Assembly (NCBI GenBank): GCA_934630495.1
Contig: CAKTVW010000042.1
Span: forward strand, 1 to 18,358
Direction of reading: 5' to 3'
DNA from: an uncultured Oscillospiraceae bacterium
GTDB lineage: Bacteria > Bacillota > Clostridia > Oscillospirales > Oscillospiraceae
DNA: 18,358 bases
A program made the translations under genes and the position numbers. The notes under the pieces are model-generated. The model made no database searches. It was given only the letters and a program-made list of their open reading frames with translations, and was not told the origin of the DNA. Shown piece by piece: positions 7,794 through 13,567 of this stretch (position 1 is its first letter; the number at the start of each line of letters is the position of its first letter).

Positions 7794-9047
7794 TTAGCCG
7801 TTAGCCTGGTTGTACTCGTAAGCCCAGCCTTCGACAAATGCCTTCTCGACCTCGGTCCACTCGGCAGTGCCTGCGGAGTAAGCGGTCAGAGCGGTAACAA
7901 CGGTAGCTCTCCAAGCGTCGACGTTCGGCGTGTAGTTAAACGCCCAAGAGATCGGGGTCTTGCCCTCGGAAAGGAGCGCATTGCCGTCGTTGACGAACTT
8001 GTTGGAGGAAGCGGGGCAGTTCTTGAAGGGAACAGCGCCCAGCTGCTCAACATAGACCTTGGAAGCGTCGGGATCGGAAACCAGCCATACGAGGAAGTCG
8101 ATGGAAGCTTCCTGATCTTCCTTCTTCGCCTGGGAGTTGATGGCCCAGCGGTTCTCGGTGCCGGAGCACAGAGCGGAGTTCTCTTCGCCGTCAGCGCCGC
8201 AGTAGATGGGCATCATAGCGATCTCGTCGTCGGTCATGCCGGCTTTGATCAGGTTTGCATATTCCCAAGTGCCGTTCTGGAAGAACACGGCCTTGCCGTC
8301 GGTGAACTCAGCACGGGACTCGTCGCCGGTCTTGGTAGACAGCTCGGACGGAGCGCAGGTGGAGTTGTTGATGTACAGATCCCAAACGTTCTTGTAGAGG
8401 TTCAGGTACTCACCGGTGATGGTGGGAACGTTGCTGGCAACGCCTTCATAGTGCAGGGGCAGCGTTGCAAGGTGGCCGGAGAAGCGCCAAGAGGAGGAGC
8501 CGTCCAGACCGGCGGAGGTGAATGCCGCGAAGCCGAGGTCCTCGGAACGGGCGGTGATGTCCTCGGCAACCTTCTTCAGGGAGTCGAAATTGGTGATGTC
8601 GGAGACGGAGTAGCCAGCCTCGGCAAGCAGCTTGGTGTTGACGATGAGGCCGAAGGACTCGTAGCAGTTGCCCAGAGCCTTCAGCTCGCCCTTGTCGTTG
8701 TAGAGGTTGAAGCTGTCGGTGTTCTGCTCCTTAGCGATCGCAGAATCCTTCAGATCCAGTGCGTAGTCGTCCCAGTCGTTCAGAGCGGCGGTATTGCCGA
8801 TGTTGAAGATGGTGACGTCGCCGATGTTAGAGGTCAGGGTCTTGTTGTAGTCGCCGGAAGCTGCGGTGACGATCTTGACCTCGACGCCGGTCTTTTCGGT
8901 ATAGGTCTTTGCGAGTTCCTGCAGAGCGGTGTCAAATTCGGGCTTGAAGTTCAGGTAGTAAACAGAACCCTTGCTGTCGCCCTTGCAGCCTGCGAACAGG
9001 CAAGCGATCATGGCAAGAACCATGACCAGTGCGATGATCTTTTTCAT
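7794..9047 (-). CDS. Sugar-binding lipoprotein of a CUT1 ABC transporter
   Basis: A 417-residue extracellular solute-binding protein (family 1). ATG 9047 is chosen: GGAGG lies 9 bases upstream and the residues from here form a lipoprotein signal (MKKIIALVMVLAMIACLFAGC, lipobox LFAG-C21). The mature part begins CKGDSKGSVYYLNFKPEFDTALQELAKTY, the usual start of the first lobe, and includes WEYANLIKAGMTDDEIAMMPIY, typical of maltose/oligosaccharide binders. It captures sugar outside the membrane for the two permeases downstream. It is the first gene of the operon, with its own promoter and operator. Proximity to malQ suggests malto-oligosaccharides, but other oligosaccharides are possible. Confidence 0.93.
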   Translation of the reverse strand: MKKIIALVMVLAMIACLFAGCKGDSKGSVYYLNFKPEFDTALQELAKTYTEKTGVEVKIVTAASGDYNKTLTSNIGDVTIFNIGNTAALNDWDDYALDLKDSAIAKEQNTDSFNLYNDKGELKALGNCYESFGLIVNTKLLAEAGYSVSDITNFDSLKKVAEDITARSEDLGFAAFTSAGLDGSSSWRFSGHLATLPLHYEGVASNVPTITGEYLNLYKNVWDLYINNSTCAPSELSTKTGDESRAEFTDGKAVFFQNGTWEYANLIKAGMTDDEIAMMPIYCGADGEENSALCSGTENRWAINSQAKKEDQEASIDFLVWLVSDPDASKVYVEQLGAVPFKNCPASSNKFVNDGNALLSEGKTPISWAFNYTPNVDAWRATVVTALTAYSAGTAEWTEVEKAFVEGWAYEYNQANG

Positions 9048-9084
9048 TGTTTTTCCTCCATTCGATTTTATCCCGTTTTTAGAG

Positions 9085-9100
9085 TTGGAATCGTTTCCAA
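9085..9100. promoter_or_regulatory. LacI-family (or CcpA cre) operator in the sugar-operon leader
   Basis: TTGGAATCGTTTCCAA is a 16-base near-palindrome: the outer six bases on each side pair perfectly around a central CG, the hallmark of LacI-family sites. It begins about 6 bases downstream of the predicted transcription start, a position suited to repression. On the minus strand the inner 14 bases (TGGAAACGATTCCA) also fit the loose cre consensus TGNAANCGNNNNCA, so CcpA is an alternative binder to the regulator encoded at 4819-5826. Confidence 0.7.
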
Positions 9101-9112
9101 ATCTGTACATTT

Positions 9113-9141
9113 AGTATAACGTGTTTTGTCGGTAATTGCAA
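9113..9141 (-). promoter_or_regulatory. Promoter of the sugar transport operon
   Basis: Reading the minus strand, the -35 is TTGCAA (9141-9136, 4/6) and the -10 is TATACT (9118-9113, 5/6), with a 17-base spacer. The predicted start is near 9106, giving a leader of about 59 bases before the ATG at 9047. Confidence 0.7.
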
Positions 9142-9291
9142 TTGTTTTTTGTGGGAAGTCATGAATTTCGTGTGTTTTCAACAAAATGATATCGTTCGTT
9201 TTGTTCATTTTGCCGATACGGTTTTGGCTTACCTGCGAAGCGCTTCACATATCGCACGGGAAACCGAACCTTTTTAACGATCAAGGTTTTA

Positions 9292-9340
9292 TTTGACAGT
9301 CTGAGCGCCGGGACTGATCGTCCCGGCACAGGCTGTCAAA
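9292..9340. repeat. Long hairpin containing palindromic unit copy 1
   Basis: The outer arms TTTGACAGTCTG (9292-9303) and CAGGCTGTCAAA (9329-9340) pair over 12 bp with one wobble. The inner arms GCCGGGAC (9307-9314) and GTCCCGGC (9320-9327) pair over 8 bp. The 25 bases at 9305-9329 are identical to 9582-9606. No T-tract follows on either strand. Confidence 0.7.
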
Positions 9341-9474
9341 AAAGTCCGTAATCGTCAAAATCGGCTAACATTTTAAAAGATTTTCACTATCTAAGTTTTG
9401 ATTCGAAAAAACGGGATATTCCAAACTTTATAATGTGAAAATTCGCTTGCTCCGCAAGAATTTTGACTTACTGC

Positions 9475-9522
9475 GCAACTCACGCCCTACCGTACCTATG
9501 TACGCCGACGGGCGTGAGTTGC
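9475..9522. repeat. Perfect 13-bp inverted repeat with nested stem
   Basis: GCAACTCACGCCC (9475-9487) pairs perfectly with GGGCGTGAGTTGC (9510-9522). Inside the loop CGTAC (9491-9495) pairs with GTACG (9500-9504). No T-tract follows on the plus strand. Confidence 0.65.
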
Positions 9523-9550
9523 TTGTCTTCCGAACTTTTTAGCAGTCTGC

Positions 9551-9582
9551 CAGCGTGCCGAAAAGGGTTTTTCGACACGCTG
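9551..9582. repeat. 14-bp hairpin next to palindromic unit copy 2
   Basis: CAGCGTGCCGAAAA (9551-9564) pairs with TTTTCGACACGCTG (9569-9582) with one mismatch and a 4-base loop. It abuts the second copy of the 25-base unit and is preceded by CAGTCTG, which also precedes copy 1. This suggests a module present in one copy and absent from the other. Confidence 0.6.
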
Positions 9583-9612
9583 CGCCGGGACTGATCGTCC
9601 CGGCACTTTTTA
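9582..9612 (+). terminator. Palindromic unit copy 2 followed by a T-tract (plus strand)
   Basis: GCCGGGAC (9584-9591 region) and GTCCCGGC (ending 9604) form an 8-bp GC-rich stem with a 5-base loop. It is followed after two bases by TTTTT on the plus strand. It looks like an intrinsic terminator, but no plus-strand gene is seen upstream, so it would end an unannotated transcript or simply block read-through into the 3' end of the GerMN gene. Confidence 0.5.
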
Positions 9613-9617
9613 ATTAT

Positions 9618-10901
9618 TCATCGTGCAAACCACGTCTGCGACGGGCTGCGCGGTGCGGCGGACCCGCTGCGGTAGGCCGGCGTGATGCCTTCGATCAGAA
9701 GCTCGACGGAATTGATCTCTGGCAGTGAGGTCAGCGTCGCAACGACGGATCGCACCGCAAGCGTTTCCTCCTGCGCATTGGCGCAGCCGTCCAAAAATTC
9801 GCCGGTCAGATCGACGGTGCATACGCCGTTTTCCGTGCGCAGCGACAGCAGCTTCGTTCCGTCCGGGATACAGCCGCGCACGCCGTTCTCGCCCTGATAG
9901 GCGATCAGCGCTTCGAGCAGCTCCTCCGCGCCGCTCCCCTGCTCCAACATTTTGGGAATGGGGACCAGTAGGCCGCTGTCGCCGCAGGTCGGATAGAGCG
10001 TCGCATCGACAGCGTCCTTTTCGGCAGCGCCGACGATCAGACTCTCGTCCCGTGTCAGTCCCGCAGAAAGCTCCAACAGGTACAGCTGCTCCAGCGGCGC
10101 GCCGGACACCCACAGATCGACCGTGTCGATCTCGGAAAGCTCCGTCAGGGAGTTGACCAGCGCGTAGACCGCCGTCCTCACCCGCAGGAAGCTCTCGTTC
10201 ATGCCCGTGACAAACTGCGAGGACAGATCGACCGTACACACGCCGTTTTCCACTGTGATGCTCAGAAGCTGTGTCCCCGACGGGAAGCAGCCGTCGTCGT
10301 GGACGTCCAGAAGCCGCTCGACAATATACTGCGGCTTTTCGTCTTCGCTCATCGCCTCGGCCACCAGCGTCTCGCGCACCAGATAGCGCCGCTCAGCGTC
10401 CGGGTAATACAGCGTGACCGTCTCCTTCTGCGGGAGCATGGCAGTATCCTCGAGAAGAACGTCGTTCTCCGTCAGCACCAGCGGCGTTTCCGTCTGCGGA
10501 AGCGTGAGGCTCAGGCGGTCAAAGCCGCTGAGCTGAAGCAGCGTCTCGGTCATCGCCGCGCAGGCAAGCGAACGCTCCGTCGGCTGCGCCGCTTCGCCGC
10601 CGAAGGTCAGAAACAGCGTCGTTTTCGCGCTGCTCACGGACAAAAGCGTCCACTGTGCCGGAAGGACCCTTTTCGCTCCCTCCGGCGGCTCCGACGCCAG
10701 ATACAGGCGCACCAGCTCCGCCGCCGACAAACCCTCGTCAACGGACACGGGCTTTGCCGTAAGCGCCGTTTTTAAGCCGCTCGTGGCGGCCGTAGGATAG
10801 TAGAACAGGAAATCCGGCTCCTCGCTCTCCTGCGAGGCATGGACACAGGCCGTCAAAAGCAGGAGCGCCGCAAGCAGAAGACACAGCAGTTTTCGTTTCA
10901 T
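9618..10901 (-). CDS. GerMN-domain lipoprotein linked to a two-component system
   Basis: A 427-residue lipoprotein: MKRKLLCLLLAALLLLTAC with Cys19 as the lipid site, so it should sit on the outer face of the membrane. ATG 10901 is chosen over a longer frame because GGAGG lies 8 bases upstream and the signal starts here. Two clear GerMN repeats run at about 151-262 and 290-410; both contain G-T-(Q/K)-L-L-S-(I/L)-x-x-E-N-G-V-C-T-V-D-L. A degenerate third copy may occupy about 30-135. GerMN is found in Bacillus GerM (spore germination and engulfment) and in actinobacterial LpqB. The ATG overlaps the kinase stop (ATGA), so it is the last gene of the RR-HK operon. It may modulate the kinase, as proposed for LpqB with MtrB; this is inference. 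Confidence 0.88.
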   Translation of the reverse strand: MKRKLLCLLLAALLLLTACVHASQESEEPDFLFYYPTAATSGLKTALTAKPVSVDEGLSAAELVRLYLASEPPEGAKRVLPAQWTLLSVSSAKTTLFLTFGGEAAQPTERSLACAAMTETLLQLSGFDRLSLTLPQTETPLVLTENDVLLEDTAMLPQKETVTLYYPDAERRYLVRETLVAEAMSEDEKPQYIVERLLDVHDDGCFPSGTQLLSITVENGVCTVDLSSQFVTGMNESFLRVRTAVYALVNSLTELSEIDTVDLWVSGAPLEQLYLLELSAGLTRDESLIVGAAEKDAVDATLYPTCGDSGLLVPIPKMLEQGSGAEELLEALIAYQGENGVRGCIPDGTKLLSLRTENGVCTVDLTGEFLDGCANAQEETLAVRSVVATLTSLPEINSVELLIEGITPAYRSGSAAPRSPSQTWFAR

Positions 10902-12337
10902 TCCGCATCCTCCTCTGCCGCAAAGAGCGGGAACGTGACGGTAAAGACCGTCCCGCCGCCTAGGCGCGCCGCTGCGCAAATATTGCCGTAATTGCGCTTG
11001 ACCATTCCGTACACGATCGACAGGCCCAGTCCGGCGCCGCCGGCCGCCCGCGAACGCGCCTTGTCGACCCGATAGAAGCGTTCAAAGATATGATCCATCG
11101 ATTCCGGCGGGATGCCGACGCCGTTGTCGGCCACCGTAAGCTCCACATTTTCTTCGATCCGCTTCAGCCCAAGCCCGATCCAACCTCCGTCGCGGTTGTA
11201 TTTGATTGCGTTTTCCGTCAGGTTGAATACGATCTGGTACAGATCGTCCTCGACGCTCAGGACCGTGCAATTCGGTTCGTCCGACAGGTCGATCCGAATC
11301 TGTCTGAGGTCGGCCAGCGGGCGGAGCATCCGCAGGACCTTTCGCAGGATCGCGCCCGCGTCGACGATCTCGCGCTCCTCGTCGATGTCGCTGTCCAGCT
11401 TCGTCAGCGTCAGGAGCTTCTGGGAGAGCCGCCCGAGGCGGTCGGCCTCCCGCCCGATGTCTCCGATAAATTCCCGTTCCGTCGCCTGATCCATCTCGTT
11501 TTGGAGTATGGAATCAGACAGCAGCTTAATGGATGCCAAGGGTGTTTTCAGCTCGTGGGACGCATCGGAAACAAATTGACGCCGCTGCTCCTCGGCCGCG
11601 TTCAGACGCTCGGCAAGCTCGTTAAACTCCCTGCCCAGACAGTCCAGCTCATCGTGTCCGCGGATGCCGACTCTTTGGCTGTAGTCGCCCTCGCGCATCA
11701 TGCGTACGGAATGCAGGATCTTCCGCATTCTGCGCGAAAACGCGGTAGCAAAAGCAAGGGAGATCAGAACGACCAGCGCCTCCAGCGCCACGGAAATACG
11801 CAAAACGTTTTTTTGCAGCGCGGCAATGAGCGCGCCCCGGTCGGTGTCGTAGTCCATCAGGTAGACTGCGCCGAGGACGTCTCCGTTGCGCACCAGCGGC
11901 ATGGCGGCGCGGCTTTCGACCGCTCCGGCATCGTAGCGGCTGTAAAACACGTCGCTCCCGTCCAGCGCAGTGACGATCTCCGGAAACAGCAAAAGCCTCC
12001 CGGGCGCGTCCTCCAGAGAGTCGTACAGCGCCGCGCCGCCTGCGTCGGTCACAACGGTACGCGTCGTGCGCAGATTTTCCAGCGAATTGACGGCCTGCTC
12101 GGCCTTCGACGCGGAAAGCTCGTCCGTCTGCAGGAGCGCCGTCACCATGAGCTGCGCCTTTTCCTCCAGCGAACGGTGCTGCGCACTGAATATCATGCGG
12201 CGCGTCGTCGCGGAGGTGTAAATATTCAAAAAGAACAGGACGCCCGCCGTAATGCAGATATAGGCGATGGCGTAGCGAAGCTGCGAGCTGGCGGGCAGCA
12301 GCTTGACCCGCTTTTCAGGCTTTGAAATAGTACCCAA
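10898..12337 (-). CDS. Membrane sensor histidine kinase
   Basis: A 479-residue kinase. The first membrane segment is at about 21-41. An outside sensor region of about 135 residues follows (42-178), with a PAS/Cache-like strand pattern. The second membrane segment is at about 181-200, then HAMP (about 200-250). The phospho-accepting H261 lies in SDASHELKTPLASIK. The ATPase core has N-box FNLTENAIKYN (N376), G1 DNGVGIP (404-410), F-box IFERFYRVD and G2 GGAGLGLS. All key residues are intact. The start is a TTG inside the response-regulator gene, overlapping it by 23 bases. A stop lies four codons upstream in this frame, and the only nearby GGGGAG touches the TTG, so initiation probably depends on coupling to the upstream gene. 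The signal sensed is unknown. Confidence 0.93.
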   Translation of the reverse strand: MGTISKPEKRVKLLPASSQLRYAIAYICITAGVLFFLNIYTSATTRRMIFSAQHRSLEEKAQLMVTALLQTDELSASKAEQAVNSLENLRTTRTVVTDAGGAALYDSLEDAPGRLLLFPEIVTALDGSDVFYSRYDAGAVESRAAMPLVRNGDVLGAVYLMDYDTDRGALIAALQKNVLRISVALEALVVLISLAFATAFSRRMRKILHSVRMMREGDYSQRVGIRGHDELDCLGREFNELAERLNAAEEQRRQFVSDASHELKTPLASIKLLSDSILQNEMDQATEREFIGDIGREADRLGRLSQKLLTLTKLDSDIDEEREIVDAGAILRKVLRMLRPLADLRQIRIDLSDEPNCTVLSVEDDLYQIVFNLTENAIKYNRDGGWIGLGLKRIEENVELTVADNGVGIPPESMDHIFERFYRVDKARSRAAGGAGLGLSIVYGMVKRNYGNICAAARLGGGTVFTVTFPLFAAEEDAE

Positions 12338-12992
12338 CTCCCCATTTTGTCATAAAATGCTCCGGCTCGGCCGGAACGGTCTCGAGCTTCTCACGAATGC
12401 GGCGGATGTGGACGTCGACCGTGCGGATATCGCTGCGGTATTCGTAGCCCCAGATCAGGTCAAGCAGGTTTTCCCGCGAATAAACACGGTTCGGGTTTCG
12501 GATCAGCAGCTCCACAACGTCAAATTCCCGCGCCGTCAGCTCGGCAGGAACGCCGTTTTTATAAACATTGCGCTCCTGCGTGTCGACTGTCAGATCGCCG
12601 ACGGTGATGCGGCTGCGCTCGTTTGATTTATCCGCGCCGCTCCTGCGAAGCAGCGCACGGATGCGCGCTTTCAGCTCCAAAATGTTAAAGGGCTTTGTCA
12701 GGTAATCGTCCGCGCCGTGCTCAAAGCCCAGCAGCTTGTCCATATCCTCCGCCTTGGCCGTGAGCATGATGATCGGCACGTCGGAAAATTCCCGAATACG
12801 GCGGCAGGCCTCCAGCCCGTCCAGTTCGGGCATCATGACGTCCAGCACGATCAGGCGGATCTCCGGATTTCGCGCAAGCTCGACCGCTTCCCGCCCGTTG
12901 CAGCCGGTAACAACCTCATAGCCGTCATTCTGTAAATTAAATCGGATGCCCTTGACCAAAAGCTCCTCGTCGTCTACCACTAAGATTTTCAT
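12315..12992 (-). CDS. OmpR/PhoB-family response regulator
   Basis: A 225-residue protein. The receiver domain (1-120) has the acidic pair D7/D8, phospho-acceptor D51 in VLDVMMPELDG, T78 and K100 in YLTKPF. The winged-helix domain (about 130-225) includes LTAREFDVVELLIRNPNRVYSRENLLDLIWGY and DVHIRRIREKLE, ending in the usual GVGYYF. It is phosphorylated by the kinase encoded directly downstream and binds promoters as a dimer. GGAGG lies 7 bases before its ATG, which overlaps the ComEA-like gene's stop (ATGA). Its targets are not visible here. Confidence 0.95.
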   Translation of the reverse strand: MKILVVDDEELLVKGIRFNLQNDGYEVVTGCNGREAVELARNPEIRLIVLDVMMPELDGLEACRRIREFSDVPIIMLTAKAEDMDKLLGFEHGADDYLTKPFNILELKARIRALLRRSGADKSNERSRITVGDLTVDTQERNVYKNGVPAELTAREFDVVELLIRNPNRVYSRENLLDLIWGYEYRSDIRTVDVHIRRIREKLETVPAEPEHFMTKWGVGYYFKA

Positions 12993-13393
12993 GGTGCTTC
13001 CTCCACAGTTACATAGTCGCGCAGTGCCTCAAGCCGCTTTTCGCCGATGCCGGAAACGTTTTTCAGCTCGTCAACGGCGGTAAACGGTCCGTTTTTCTCC
13101 CGATAGTCGATGATCCGCTGCGCAAGTGTCGGACCGATGCCCGGCAGAAAGATCAGGTCCTCCGCCGTCGCGGTGTTCAGATCAAGCCTCTCCTCCGGAG
13201 CGGGAAGCGCGTGCGTATCCGCCGCGTCGGTCGTATTGGCGGCAAGCTCACGCTCCTGCGGCACGGAGGTCTTTTCCGTAATAACGCGGAGCCCGCCCGA
13301 GGCGGTGCGTCCGCCGAGGAAAAAGCCCGTGCAAAAGACAAGAAACACAGCTGCGGCAAGAAGCAGCAGCCCCTCGGGTTTGATTCGTTTCAT
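12989..13393 (-). CDS. comEA: ComEA-like helix-hairpin-helix protein with a membrane anchor
   Basis: A 134-residue protein. ATG 13393 is chosen because GAGGAAA precedes it and the preceding in-frame residues look non-coding. Residues 9-28 form one membrane segment (LLLLAAAVFLVFCTGFFLGG). A low-complexity linker follows to about 66. The C-terminus (69-130) is the double helix-hairpin-helix of ComEA: LDLNTATAEDLIFLPGIGPTLAQRIIDYRE and FTAVDELKNVSGIGEKRLEALRDYV. ComEA binds incoming double-stranded DNA at the cell surface during transformation. No SLBB domain is seen, so this is a short form, and no comEC is next to it. Its overlap with the response regulator puts it first in the two-component operon. 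Confidence 0.85.
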   Translation of the reverse strand: MKRIKPEGLLLLAAAVFLVFCTGFFLGGRTASGGLRVITEKTSVPQERELAANTTDAADTHALPAPEERLDLNTATAEDLIFLPGIGPTLAQRIIDYREKNGPFTAVDELKNVSGIGEKRLEALRDYVTVEEAP

Positions 13394-13413
13394 GGTGTTT
13401 TTCCTCGGTTCAT

Positions 13414-13429
13414 CCGTTGACTTCAACGG
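13414..13429. promoter_or_regulatory. Palindrome overlapping the dac -35
   Basis: CCGTTGACTTCAACGG has 7-bp inverted arms around two bases and contains the -35 hexamer TTGACT. It is followed by TTTTTT. It could be an operator at the dac promoter; the hairpin-plus-T layout would also resemble a small terminator, but no plus-strand gene lies upstream. Confidence 0.35.
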
Positions 13430-13444
13430 GTTTTTTGATATAAT
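13417..13444 (+). promoter_or_regulatory. Promoter of the dac-udg unit
   Basis: The -35 is TTGACT (13417-13422, 5/6) and the -10 is TATAAT (13439-13444, 6/6), with a 16-base spacer. The start should be near 13451, with a leader of about 117 bases to the ATG at 13568. Confidence 0.75.
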
Positions 13445-13507
13445 GGACCTATAGCGGAGCCGCCGCAGCCGGATCGTCATGCTGACGGATGCCCGCGATA
13501 CGAATAC

Positions 13508-13537
13508 ATTATAACACAGAAAAACCCGCCGAGGCAA
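13508..13537 (-). promoter_or_regulatory. Promoter of the comEA-RR-HK-GerMN operon
   Basis: On the minus strand the -10 is TATAAT (13513-13508, 6/6) with TG extending it (TGTTATAAT). The -35 is TTGCCT (13537-13532, 4/6), spaced by 18 bases. The start should be near 13501, giving a leader of about 108 bases to the ATG at 13393. It faces the dac promoter. Confidence 0.6.
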
Positions 13538-13567
13538 TCCCGACGCGCGGAGTTTTGGAGGATATTT

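Larger units (their letters stand above)
9142..9617. other. Gene-free region rich in inverted repeats
   Basis: No credible coding frame is found between the sugar-operon promoter and the end of the GerMN gene. The stretch is AT-rich in parts and holds five separate stem-loops (9292-9340, 9438-9464, 9475-9522, 9551-9582, 9584-9604). Two identical 25-base units occur at 9305-9329 and 9582-9606. A TATAAT lies at 9429-9434 on the plus strand without a convincing -35. It could be a cluster of repeated palindromic elements or encode a structured RNA. Confidence 0.55.

Noticed and set aside
7656..9119. 487-codon plus-strand open frame
   Set aside because: It is antisense to the sugar-binding lipoprotein gene, rich in Val/Gly/Leu from complemented codons, and has no domain pattern.
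11090..12325. 411-codon plus-strand open frame
   Set aside because: It is the antisense shadow of the histidine kinase, which has intact H, N, G1 and G2 motifs.
13414..13436. Hairpin plus T-tract read as an intrinsic terminator on the plus strand
   Set aside because: No plus-strand gene lies upstream, the stem is short and its bases form the dac -35, so a promoter/operator reading is more economical.
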